Shown one piece after another: positions 17,862 to 25,362 of a stretch of DNA of 41,673 nt. Numbering within the stretch: the stretch's first letter is position 1; every line of letters starts with the position of its first letter. The DNA is from Nitrospirota bacterium. Lineage in GTDB: Bacteria; Nitrospirota; Thermodesulfovibrionia; Thermodesulfovibrionales; UBA6898. The DNA is taken from the NCBI GenBank assembly GCA_003252075.1, contig QKDO01000127.1, positions 1 to 41,673 on the forward strand. Direction: 5' to 3'. The notes under the pieces were generated by a model. That model saw nothing but the letters and a program-made list of their open reading frames with translations, was not told where the DNA came from and did no database searches. A program made the translations under genes and the position numbers.

Positions 17862-17877
17862 AGCAATATCCCTGCCA
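17862..17877 (-). promoter_or_regulatory. Sigma-54 promoter of nifB-hesA-modABC
   Basis: The minus strand reads TGGCAGGGATATTGCT, matching the -24/-12 consensus TGGCACG-N4-TTGCW with one mismatch. Transcription would begin near 17851, leaving a short leader that contains the nifB ribosome site. A possible activator site with one mismatch lies about 75 bases upstream. Confidence 0.8.
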
Positions 17878-17938
17878 AGGCCGAAAGCGAGACCTGCCTG
17901 CAGTTTCGGCTCGGGCGGCCGATCATGAATTACAAAGA

Positions 17939-17954
17939 TGTAACAAAAGAGACG
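17939..17954 (-). promoter_or_regulatory. Possible NifA upstream site for nifB (one mismatch)
   Basis: The plus strand reads TGT-N10-ACG, one base off the NifA site TGT-N10-ACA. It sits about 90-100 bases upstream of the predicted nifB transcription start, the usual distance for such sites. It partly lies just below the nifV stop codon. Confidence 0.35.
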
Positions 17955-17962
17955 ATGACGTA

Positions 17963-19210
17963 TTATTCGGGCAGAACGGTGAACAGTGCGGCCGCAATGT
18001 CAGGATATCGTGCGACGAAACGCAGTTCATCATCGGTCAGCGGCTTCTGGGTATGGAGGTTTGCATACTGGACAAGCTGCAGTATGGTCCGTGCCTCGGA
18101 ATCGTCATGAAAATGGATGCCGAGTTTATCAGAGACATGACGAAAGCCCTTGATGCCGCCGTATTCACCGGTGGTGATCACCCTTCCGGTCTCGATCAGT
18201 TCGGGCTTTCCCCTGCCGACGTCCCCGACGTCGTACAGTTCATAGCTCCTGCGGTCCTTGAGTGCGCCGTCTGCGTGTATGCCGGACTCATGAGCGAATG
18301 CGTTGGCGCCCACACCGGGCTGGTGCAGGGGGATCGGAATATTGAAGGCATAGGAAGCATAGCGCGCTATTTTCCATGCGACGCTGAGGTCGACCCGTTC
18401 GTCCAGCGTAACCCTCTGTCTGAGGGCAGGTGAGAATTTCAGGGCGAGGATCGTGGAGACCAGGTCACAGTTTCCTGCCCGCTCGCCATAGCCGTTTACC
18501 GTCGTGTTGATGTAGCAGCCGGCACCGCTGTCTGCTGCGCCCTGTGCGCCGGCGATCGAGACGGCCTCGGCCATGCCGAGGTCGTTGTGGCAGTGCATCT
18601 CTATTGGCAGGCCGTTGTCCCGCGCAAGCGTCCTGATACGATCGCAAATCGTGAGGGGGTCCTCGGTTCCCAGCGTGTCACAGTAGCGGAACCGGTCTGC
18701 CCCGGCTTCCTTGCCGGCAGCGATGAACTCCCTGAGCCGTCCGAGGTCCGTACGCGATGCGTCTTCGGCATTGATACCGACGGACAATGCGCCGCGGTCA
18801 CGGGCGAGACCGACCGCCTTCTTCATCAGGCCGAGCTGAGACTCCCAGGTCTTTGTGCCGCGGAACTTGGCCTTCAGCATCACCTCGGAGGTGGACATCG
18901 AGAGGTTCAGATGGCGGAGTTCCGGGCAGTTGCTGAACGTACGATCGACGTCCTCCGGTATCGCGCGGCACCATCCCTGCAGCCGTAGGCGCTTGATCGC
19001 GCCGGATGCGGCGAGCCTGAGGTTCGCATTAATGTAATTTACTTCATGCCGGAGCGTGGGGAACCCGATCTCGCTCTGGAAGATGCCCATCTCGTCGAGA
19101 TAGAGGTTGAGCATCGTCTTGGCGAGCTTCGGTAGGAGGATGCGAGAGGTCTGCACCCCGTCCCTGTTGGTCACGTCTATGAGATATACCTTGTTCCTGA
19201 CCTTTTTCAT
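17963..19210 (-). CDS. nifV: Homocitrate synthase NifV
   Basis: The start at 19210 yields 415 residues beginning MKKVRNKVYLIDVTNRDGVQ, where the metal and substrate residues of the HMGL/isopropylmalate-synthase TIM barrel occur (D-x-T-x-R-D-G). Further barrel motifs are EMHCHNDLGMA (metal-binding His pair), NTTVNGYGERAGN and ESGIHADG. It condenses acetyl-CoA with 2-oxoglutarate to homocitrate, the organic ligand of FeMo-co; the nif context favours this over isopropylmalate synthase. It has its own sigma-54 promoter and an exact NifA-type site, so it is a separate transcription unit between the main nif operon and nifB. The ribosome site is weak. Confidence 0.92.
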   Translation of the reverse strand: MKKVRNKVYLIDVTNRDGVQTSRILLPKLAKTMLNLYLDEMGIFQSEIGFPTLRHEVNYINANLRLAASGAIKRLRLQGWCRAIPEDVDRTFSNCPELRHLNLSMSTSEVMLKAKFRGTKTWESQLGLMKKAVGLARDRGALSVGINAEDASRTDLGRLREFIAAGKEAGADRFRYCDTLGTEDPLTICDRIRTLARDNGLPIEMHCHNDLGMAEAVSIAGAQGAADSGAGCYINTTVNGYGERAGNCDLVSTILALKFSPALRQRVTLDERVDLSVAWKIARYASYAFNIPIPLHQPGVGANAFAHESGIHADGALKDRRSYELYDVGDVGRGKPELIETGRVITTGEYGGIKGFRHVSDKLGIHFHDDSEARTILQLVQYANLHTQKPLTDDELRFVARYPDIAAALFTVLPE

Positions 19211-19240
19211 TGATATTTCTGACCGTCCATCAGTTTTGAA

Positions 19241-19256
19241 TGCAAAAGCATTGCCA
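19241..19256 (-). promoter_or_regulatory. Sigma-54 promoter of nifV
   Basis: The minus strand reads TGGCAATGCTTTTGCA, keeping the invariant GG and GC and the ten bases between them, with two mismatches in the less conserved positions of TGGCACG-N4-TTGCA. The predicted transcription start is about 19230, roughly 20 bases before the ATG. Confidence 0.8.
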
Positions 19257-19317
19257 AGGTCTAAACCGGGACGTATGCGGCGGCAGCACGTCCTGACTGT
19301 ACGGAAATGAAGCACAA

Positions 19318-19333
19318 TGTCAGAGGCGATACA
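19318..19333 (-). promoter_or_regulatory. NifA-type upstream activator site of nifV
   Basis: TGTCAGAGGCGATACA is an exact TGT-N10-ACA palindrome. It lies about 88-103 bases upstream of the predicted nifV start, within the usual range for NifA binding. It is the only exact copy found upstream of the three nif promoters. Confidence 0.65.
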
Positions 19334-19529
19334 TTATTGTAGGATCATCGGTTCCGGCGTGCCACCAGACGTGTAGGCAGGGAAGCGGCGCAGTATGACC
19401 GGGCCCTGCGAAGTGCCGTGGCATCGCAGAATCGACATCAACGGGCTGACGGCAGCAGGGTCGTTTAATATCCGGTGACCGCGGTACTTGTGCTGCCGGT
19501 CACGTGGTGAGAAGGTGCTTCCGGTCTTG

Positions 19530-19558
19530 CCGACAAGGACCGGCCCGGTCCTTGTCGG
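19530..19558 (-). terminator. Strong stem-loop after fdxB
   Basis: Two perfect 14-base arms (CCGACAAGGACCGG and its complement) flank a single centre base, 25 bases beyond the fdxB stop. There is no T-run on the minus strand, so it may act as a 3'-end stabiliser or a factor-assisted terminator of the main nif operon rather than a simple intrinsic one. Confidence 0.5.
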
Positions 19559-19582
19559 GTGCCGCCTTCTGGCGTGCAACTG

Positions 19583-19858
19583 CTAAAGCTCTATATGCGT
19601 ATGGCAGCGCTTGGTGCAGGTGCGGGAGCAGGCTTCGCAGCCGATGCAGTTGTCCCGGTTCGCCACGGACATGACCTTGTTGCCCATGTCGTCGCCGTAT
19701 TCGTCTTCTCCCTCAAAGGGTTTTTCGATGAGTTCCAAGACTTCCCTGCTGCATACCTTGTAGCACCGGCCGCAGCCGATGCACTTGTTCACATCGATCG
19801 CCTCTATAAAGCGCGGGGTCCATTCCTGTCCCCCGCGTGTCATTCCCGTTGTCGCCAT
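19583..19858 (-). CDS. fdxB: Nif-specific 2[4Fe-4S] ferredoxin (FdxB/ferredoxin III type)
   Basis: The ATG at 19858 follows AAGGAGG and gives 91 residues. The protein has two cluster motifs, CIGCGRCYKVC and CIGCEACSRTC, separated by an insertion containing EGEDEYGDD, the arrangement of nif-associated ferredoxin III. The N-terminus (GQEWTPRFIEAID) also matches that group. By family knowledge it carries electrons to nitrogenase or to cofactor assembly (NifB). It is the last gene of the nifHDK-EN-X-I1-I2 unit and is preceded by a 10-bp stem-loop. Confidence 0.9.
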   Translation of the reverse strand: MATTGMTRGGQEWTPRFIEAIDVNKCIGCGRCYKVCSREVLELIEKPFEGEDEYGDDMGNKVMSVANRDNCIGCEACSRTCTKRCHTHIEL

Positions 19859-19894
19859 AATTTCCTCCTTCATAGCAGATAGAGAGAGGAAGAG

Positions 19895-19919
19895 GCAAAG
19901 GAAAAGGTGTTTCCTTTGC
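19895..19919 (-). repeat. Stem-loop between nifI2 and fdxB
   Basis: Perfect 10-base arms GCAAAGGAAA and TTTCCTTTGC enclose a 5-base loop. It lies in the 101-base gap between nifI2 and fdxB. It could act as an RNA processing or partial termination site that sets the level of fdxB relative to the upstream genes. Confidence 0.5.
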
Positions 19920-19959
19920 GGCTGCTTTTCTTTACCCCTTCCTGTGCCTGCGTCTCGTT

Positions 19960-20379
19960 CTAAACGATCGCTTCTCCGCCGGTCTCTGACGTCCGCACCC
20001 GGATCGCCTCGTCCACCGGACTGACGAATATCTTGCCGTCCCCGGTCTTGCCGGTCCGGTTCACTTTTACGATCGACTTGACGATCTTCGTGACCAGGTC
20101 GTCCGGCACCACCATGGTGAGCATCCTCTTCGGCACGAAGAGCGCCACTTTCGGAAGCGTGTGCTCCAGGGCATAGGTCGAGGGTGTGGGCGTCAGTTTC
20201 ACGGAGGTGCAGAACTTCTCGGGCAGCTCCGGGTCGAGGTCGTTGTCGCAGACCATGCCCTTCTGCCTGCCGCGGCCGTCCACGCTCTGGATTGAGACCG
20301 AGGGATAACCCAGTTCCTCCAGCACCTTCTTGGTTTCGGGCAGTTTGTCTCTTCGTATGATAGCGGTGATCTCTTTCAT
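19960..20379 (-). CDS. nifI2: NifI2, PII-family nitrogenase regulator
   Basis: The 139-residue protein starts MKEITAIIRRDKLPETKKVLEEL, with a PII-like beta-alpha-beta fold, a long T-loop region (GRGRQKGMVCDNDLDPELPEKF) and the ligand-binding block TGKTGDGKIFVSPVDEAIRVRT. The Tyr of the GlnB/GlnK uridylylation site is absent, as in NifI proteins. With NifI1 it forms a complex that binds NifDK and blocks it when ammonium or low 2-oxoglutarate signals nitrogen sufficiency (known from methanogens). It follows nifI1 by 31 bases. Placement downstream of nifX differs from the usual position between nifH and nifD. Confidence 0.92.
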   Translation of the reverse strand: MKEITAIIRRDKLPETKKVLEELGYPSVSIQSVDGRGRQKGMVCDNDLDPELPEKFCTSVKLTPTPSTYALEHTLPKVALFVPKRMLTMVVPDDLVTKIVKSIVKVNRTGKTGDGKIFVSPVDEAIRVRTSETGGEAIV

Positions 20380-20410
20380 GTCATCTCCTTTCCGGCTGCA
20401 GGGCAGTACC

Positions 20411-20728
20411 TTACAGCACTGCCTCGCCGGTCCTTACGGTATAGGTCGTCTCGACCGGGCTGATGAATATCTTGCCGTCGCCCACGAAGCCTGTCCTGGA
20501 CTTCTCCATCATCAGGTCGGTCACCTTTTTCACGTCCTTGTCGTTGATGACCATCATGATGAGGGTCTTGGGAAGTTCGTCATAATGTACCGGCCCGACC
20601 TGGAGCCCCTTCTGCTTGCCGCGTCCGAAGACCGGCATCTTCGTCAGTGATGGGAAGCCCGCCCCCTCTAATGCCTGAACTACCTCCTGCTCCTTTTCCG
20701 GTCTGATAAATGCTCGTATCATCTTCAT
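20411..20728 (-). CDS. nifI1: NifI1, PII-family nitrogenase regulator
   Basis: The 105-residue PII-like protein begins MKMIRAFIRPEKEQEVVQAL, with FGRGKQKGLQVG in the T-loop position (shorter than in NifI2) and the TGFVGDGKIFISPVETTYTVRTGE block near the C-terminus. It has GAGGAGGAAGC as a ribosome site. It is the partner of NifI2 in fast post-translational shut-off of nitrogenase. Both genes are expressed in the structural operon, so regulator and target are made together. Confidence 0.92.
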   Translation of the reverse strand: MKMIRAFIRPEKEQEVVQALEGAGFPSLTKMPVFGRGKQKGLQVGPVHYDELPKTLIMMVINDKDVKKVTDLMMEKSRTGFVGDGKIFISPVETTYTVRTGEAVL

Positions 20729-20767
20729 GGTTGCTTCCTCCTCGTATCATGATCAGTTTTCGTATCC

Positions 20768-20799
20768 GTGTCAGCTCATCAAAGTGAATACGCTGACAC
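20768..20799 (-). repeat. Stem-loop between nifX and nifI1
   Basis: Perfect 8-base arms GTGTCAGC and GCTGACAC with a 16-base loop lie in the 83-base gap between nifX and nifI1. There is no T-run, so it is more likely an RNA processing or stability element than a terminator. Confidence 0.4.
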
Positions 20800-20811
20800 C
20801 GGGTATTGCCG

Positions 20812-21207
20812 TTAATCACTTGCCAGCGCCTTCTTCAGCCAGGGCGGCGGCGAATTCTTTATGGTCTCAGAAAGTTTCCGCATGGATTCCTCGATGCTTA
20901 CCGGCTCTTTCACCTTGACCGGCATGATACCCTTCCGGGCAAGACGGGCTGCGGACGGTCCGCCGATCTCTGTCAGATAGATGATCCTGCAGTCGGAGAT
21001 CTTCTCGACCTTGTCTTCGACCCGCTCGTCATGGATCTTGCCCATTCCCTTTGTCTCTTCTATTGCCCTGTCCCTTCCCTCAGAAAACCTCCGGGTCTCC
21101 AGAAGGGTATACCCGTTGGCGTCAAGCTCGTAGATGGCAAACATGCCGGCTCTCCCGAAATGTTCGTTTACACTGATGCCGTCCGTTGTTGCAAAAGCTA
21201 CTTTCAT
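20812..21207 (-). CDS. nifX: NifX, FeMo-cofactor precursor carrier
   Basis: The 131-residue protein opens MKVAFATTDGISVNEHFGRAGMFAIYEL, the NifX/NafY cofactor-binding fold signature including the HFG motif, and continues to ISDCRIIYLTEIGGPSAARLARKGIMPVKV, also typical. It is thought to bind NifB-co or the VK-cluster and shuttle it between NifB and NifEN. Its ATG overlaps the nifEN stop by four bases (ATGA), so expression is coupled to its partner. Confidence 0.93.
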   Translation of the reverse strand: MKVAFATTDGISVNEHFGRAGMFAIYELDANGYTLLETRRFSEGRDRAIEETKGMGKIHDERVEDKVEKISDCRIIYLTEIGGPSAARLARKGIMPVKVKEPVSIEESMRKLSETIKNSPPPWLKKALASD

Positions 21208-23810
21208 CGATGCACCTCCCTTGCCAAAAGATTTGCCATATCATGGATCATGGCCGTGGTCCCCCGGTAGCCTATGGTGATACGCTGAGGGTACCCAATA
21301 GTCCTGAATACCGGAAATCCCATTTCATACAGCAGCATGCCGTGACGGCCGGCAATGTCGAAGGCGTGCGAATTTGCCATAAGCAGATCGCATTCTGCGT
21401 CGACATCCATCAGTCCGCCGCGAACAATCCTTTCCGCAGCTATAGCACTGGCTGCCCCTGTCTCATGGGGAATCACCGCGCATCTGATCGAGGCGCCGGT
21501 CTCCGCAGCCCACCGGCCTGTCTGGATCGCATGGCTTTCGTCCAGTGCCAGACAGATTGACTTTTCGGAGGTGAAGAAGTGGACGTCCCGCAGGGAGTCC
21601 ACGAGTATCCGGCGCTGATGCTGGTGGGTCTCGGGTATCTCTTTGCCGCTTATAAGCGAAAGCATTTTCAGGAAGCTGTCCGTGTCCTGCAGTCCTGCGA
21701 CAGATTGGAGGACGCTGTACTCGACCCCGAAGCGGTCCTTTATGATTTTTGCAGCTCCCTCCATGCATGCGCCGATCGCGAAGGTGAAGGCTGCCCTGCC
21801 CATGGCGCTGATGGCTGACACGGACGCCCCGCCTTCCGCAAGCGCCGAGATCCCCTGTCTGCTGCCGTCGAGGGCCGACATGTCCGGCACGATGATGCAC
21901 CTGAGTCCGAACGACCCGATGATCTCCTTCAATTCAGTCATATCGGCCGGAGTCAGATGAGGGCCGGCAAGGATGTTCAGCAAAGCCGGGTCCGTACGTT
22001 CCGGTGCCGCGACGATCGACAGCAGTGCCTCGATTGCACCTGCATAGCCCTGTTCAAGCCCCCCTGCGTAGTCCAACGTTGCGACTGGCAGCATCGAGAT
22101 GCGCGGATGACGCTCCGACAGCACATGCGCGGTCGAGAGGATATCATCTCCCTTCACCGCGGTCAGGCCGGTCGATATGAGGCCTATTACATCGGGGCAG
22201 TTCTTATCTGCGAGAACGTTGACGGTCTTCATAAGACCTTCTTCGCTTCCCATGATCACGTCCTCGGCAAAAAGCTTGCTGCTGACCATGGCTATCGGCT
22301 CACGGAAGTGTTTGGTCAGAAGTACCTTGCCCAGGAAATTGCAGCCCTGTGCCCCGTGGATGACCGGGACCGCCCTGTGCACACCCTGGAATGCCATGGC
22401 AGCACCGAGTGCAGGCGAATGCTTCAGCGGATTGATGAGAACATCCTGTTTGACTGAAGGCGAAGGGCTGACAGCTGATTTCTTCATCCCTTTGCCCCTT
22501 GCCCTTTGCCCGTTGGCCTGACCGTAGAACCGTAAGCCGTTGCTGATCTGCCGGGCAAGATTGACGAGTCCGTCATAGCCGGCATAGGCATGATGCCGTT
22601 CCTGATTGACATCGACAAAGGGATATCCCTCTTTCACCGCAAGGTACTGGTTTCTTCCCCCTGCGACGAGGATATCGGCTCCGCGGTCCTTGAGAAGGCG
22701 CAGCAGATTCTTCGGTGTGACATCCTCCACAAGAGGGGCGCCGGGACCGAATATCTCCTTCATTTTCTCCTCATCTTCAACGGTGCTCTTCTTTGTGCCA
22801 ACCGCGACGACCTCAATACCGAGATCCTGCAACGCCGAGATGAACGACCAGCTCTTTACCCCGCCGGTATAGAGCACTGCCTTCTTCCCTCTAAGATGTT
22901 CGTATGGTCTGAGTTTGTCATACAGCTTCTGCTCTTCTACTGCAATGGCCTCTTCGATTTTGTCCTGAAGCCCTTTGTCTTTTGCCCCAAGCCCTTCGCC
23001 TATCTTTCTGAGCGCCCTGGCCATTTCGGTCTTTCCGAAGAAAGAGACCTCACAGTAGGGAATGCCATACCTTTGTTCCATTCCCTTTGCTATATTGATC
23101 AGGGCCCTGCCGCATACGACAACATTCAGCTTTGCTTCATGCGCCCAGGTTATCTCCTCAAACGTCGCATTTCCGGTGACGCGGGACAGGATGGTGACTC
23201 CTGCCCGCTGCAGTACAGGCTCGATGAACCAGAGGTCACCTGCGATGTTATATTCGCCGATCAGATTGATGTCGTTATCATTCTTATTCGGAGCTGCGCC
23301 TGTTCCGATGACCTGCTCAAGCAGCACGTCACCGGCACTTCGGTTGCCGAGGTTCTTCGGGCCTACAAAGCCCGGAGCATTTACCGGGATGACCCTTATG
23401 TGCAGTTCAGCAGCGGCCCTTCTGCAGACGGCCTCGATATCTTCTCCGATAAGGCCGCTGATGCAGGTTGCATATACAAATATCGCCTTTGGCTTCACCG
23501 AATCGGCTGTCTTCAGGATTGCCCGATACAGCTTTTCTTCCGATCCGTAGACGATATCCAGCTCATTCATGTCTGTGGTGAAGCCCATGGTGTGGAGGTC
23601 GCCCTTTTCCGACTGCGTGCCTCTGCCCTCCCAGGAATTACCGCAGCAGGCGATCGGTCCATGCACCAGATGGGCCGTGTCAGCAATGGGCTGGAGCACG
23701 ATCATTGCGCCGTCAAAAGCGCAGGACTCTCCGCCGCGTGAGCGGCAGACCTTGTCGCTTCTGTCCGGTCCGCAACCGTGCTCTGTCAATCTGTCCGCAT
23801 TGGTGATCAT
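21204..23810 (-). CDS. nifEN: NifE-NifN fusion, FeMo-cofactor assembly scaffold
   Basis: One uninterrupted frame of 868 residues contains complete NifE and NifN. The NifE half (1-430) has cluster cysteines at 30 (ESCAFDGA), 55/56 (HGPIACCGNSW) and 116 (ATCISGLIGEDIEAV) and ends as NifE does (HHAYAGYDGLVNLAR). The NifN half starts near 458 (INPLKHSPALGAAMAFQG) with Cys490 in HGAQGCNF and GLISTGLTAVKGDD. A linker of about 28 residues (430-457) is rich in Gly, Arg, Lys and Ser and is coded by G/A-rich near-repeats. The protein would form the alpha2beta2-like scaffold that matures NifB-co into FeMo-co. Separate nifE and nifN are usual; fused forms are known in a few V-nitrogenase systems (VnfEN of Anabaena variabilis). 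GAGAGG precedes the ATG. Confidence 0.95.
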   Translation of the reverse strand: MITNADRLTEHGCGPDRSDKVCRSRGGESCAFDGAMIVLQPIADTAHLVHGPIACCGNSWEGRGTQSEKGDLHTMGFTTDMNELDIVYGSEEKLYRAILKTADSVKPKAIFVYATCISGLIGEDIEAVCRRAAAELHIRVIPVNAPGFVGPKNLGNRSAGDVLLEQVIGTGAAPNKNDNDINLIGEYNIAGDLWFIEPVLQRAGVTILSRVTGNATFEEITWAHEAKLNVVVCGRALINIAKGMEQRYGIPYCEVSFFGKTEMARALRKIGEGLGAKDKGLQDKIEEAIAVEEQKLYDKLRPYEHLRGKKAVLYTGGVKSWSFISALQDLGIEVVAVGTKKSTVEDEEKMKEIFGPGAPLVEDVTPKNLLRLLKDRGADILVAGGRNQYLAVKEGYPFVDVNQERHHAYAGYDGLVNLARQISNGLRFYGQANGQRARGKGMKKSAVSPSPSVKQDVLINPLKHSPALGAAMAFQGVHRAVPVIHGAQGCNFLGKVLLTKHFREPIAMVSSKLFAEDVIMGSEEGLMKTVNVLADKNCPDVIGLISTGLTAVKGDDILSTAHVLSERHPRISMLPVATLDYAGGLEQGYAGAIEALLSIVAAPERTDPALLNILAGPHLTPADMTELKEIIGSFGLRCIIVPDMSALDGSRQGISALAEGGASVSAISAMGRAAFTFAIGACMEGAAKIIKDRFGVEYSVLQSVAGLQDTDSFLKMLSLISGKEIPETHQHQRRILVDSLRDVHFFTSEKSICLALDESHAIQTGRWAAETGASIRCAVIPHETGAASAIAAERIVRGGLMDVDAECDLLMANSHAFDIAGRHGMLLYEMGFPVFRTIGYPQRITIGYRGTTAMIHDMANLLAREVHR

Positions 23811-23853
23811 GTTCTACCTCTCTTGGTACCGTTCACGGATACTGGTCAGTAAA

Positions 23854-25362
23854 CTACCGGATTACATCAAAACTTGTCGTATCGACGGTCTTCCTGTCCA
23901 TCTCGTCGAGCACGGTATTCACCAGCATGGTCACCAGGTTGAGGGCTCCCTGATACCCGACGATCGGCTGGCGGTGCAGGTGATGCCGGTCAAAGAGCGG
24001 GAAGCCGATCCTGATCAGCGGGGTCCCGGTGTCGCGCATCAGGAACTTCGCATAGGAGTTGCCGATGAGAAGATCCACCGGCTCAGCGAACAGCAGTGAC
24101 CGCAGATGCCACATGTCCCTGTTGATATATACCCTGCCATTGACGCCAAAGGGGCTCGATGCCAGCAGCTCCTTGGCATCTGCCTCGAAATGCTTGTCGC
24201 CGTTGGTGCAGACAACATGCACCGGTTCTCCACCCATTTCCATGATGAGACTCATCATGCCGAGCAATTGATCGGGATCGCCAACGAGCGCGAACCGTTT
24301 GCCGTGCACGTAGGGGTGGGAGTCCACCATCGCGTCCACTACTCTGCCGCGCTCCGCCTCTATCTCCGCCGGGATCGGCTTGCCGGTAAGCTTGCTCAGC
24401 TCCTCAAGGAACCTGTCTGTGTTCCCGATGCCGATCGGCGAAAGCGTAAGAGTCTTCTGCCCCCAATCCTTCTGGATATACTCCATGGTCTTTACGGTCG
24501 AGTATTTCTGCAAAGCGACGGTTGCCAGTGCGTTTACCGAGTCCATGGCATCTGGGAGGGGCGTGCCGCCCGGGTAGAGCTTGTATTCGCCGGTATTCGG
24601 CGAGTCAAAGGTCTCGCTCACATCCGCAAGCAGCGTGTATTCGATGCCCATCAACGCCATAAGCCGTTTGATCTCATGGTAGTCACCCGTATAGGTATCG
24701 AACCCCGGAATAATATTGACCTTTCCGTTCGGCTCGCCACGTTTTCCTTCCGACAGCGCCTTCAGGATGCCTTTCAGCATATTGTCATAGCCCACGATAT
24801 GGGATCCGACAAAGCTTGGAGTATGCGCAAACGGCACTGGCATGTCCTGCGGGATGACGCCTTTTTCACGCGCGGTCTTGATATATGCGTTGAGATCGTC
24901 TCCAATGACCTCTGCCATACAGGTAGTCGAGACCGTGATCATCTTCGGCTTATACAAGGCATACGTATTCTCCAAGCCTTCGAGCATGTTGTTCAGCCCG
25001 CCGAATACTGCGGCATCTTCGGTCATGGACGTCGAGATCGCGGCAAAGGGCTCCTTGAAGTGCCTGCTCAGGTGGCTGCGGAAGTATGCAACGCAGCCCT
25101 GGGCACCCTGCACGAATGGCATGGAGCCGTCAAATCCCGAAGCGCAGAAGACTGCGCCTAAGGGCTGGCAGGCCTTTGCCGGGTTGATCTTGATGTTCTC
25201 CCGCTTGAAGTTAAGTTCCTTATACTCCTCGGTCTTGGTCCATTCCGCGATCTCCCTGACCTTTTCTTCGGGCCACGGTTTCTCGAACTCTTTCTTCCGC
25301 GCGAATTGCGCCTGGTAATCCGGCTGACTGAACAGTTCATTATGGTCTTTGATCTTTATCAT
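23854..25362 (-). CDS. nifK: NifK, nitrogenase MoFe protein beta chain
   Basis: The ATG at 25362 overlaps the nifD stop by four bases and follows GGAGGA, giving 502 residues. P-cluster ligands are visible in [33 protein letters not shown] and [13 protein letters not shown], and the conserved [14 protein letters not shown] follows. The NifD-NifK pair forms the alpha2beta2 MoFe protein that holds the P-cluster and FeMo-co. The absence of any delta-subunit gene and of Anf/Vnf-specific features supports a Mo enzyme. The long N-terminal extension of proteobacterial NifK is reduced. Confidence 0.97.
   Translation of the reverse strand: MIKIKDHNELFSQPDYQAQFARKKEFEKPWPEEKVREIAEWTKTEEYKELNFKRENIKINPAKACQPLGAVFCASGFDGSMPFVQGAQGCVAYFRSHLSRHFKEPFAAISTSMTEDAAVFGGLNNMLEGLENTYALYKPKMITVSTTCMAEVIGDDLNAYIKTAREKGVIPQDMPVPFAHTPSFVGSHIVGYDNMLKGILKALSEGKRGEPNGKVNIIPGFDTYTGDYHEIKRLMALMGIEYTLLADVSETFDSPNTGEYKLYPGGTPLPDAMDSVNALATVALQKYSTVKTMEYIQKDWGQKTLTLSPIGIGNTDRFLEELSKLTGKPIPAEIEAERGRVVDAMVDSHPYVHGKRFALVGDPDQLLGMMSLIMEMGGEPVHVVCTNGDKHFEADAKELLASSPFGVNGRVYINRDMWHLRSLLFAEPVDLLIGNSYAKFLMRDTGTPLIRIGFPLFDRHHLHRQPIVGYQGALNLVTMLVNTVLDEMDRKTVDTTSFDVIR

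Noticed and set aside
22400-22486. Separate nifN start at the internal Met442 of the fusion (AAAGGGATGAAG)
   Set aside because: The G-rich run ends directly at the ATG, too close to act as a ribosome site, and the frame is continuous with nifE. Kept only as a possible ancestral start.
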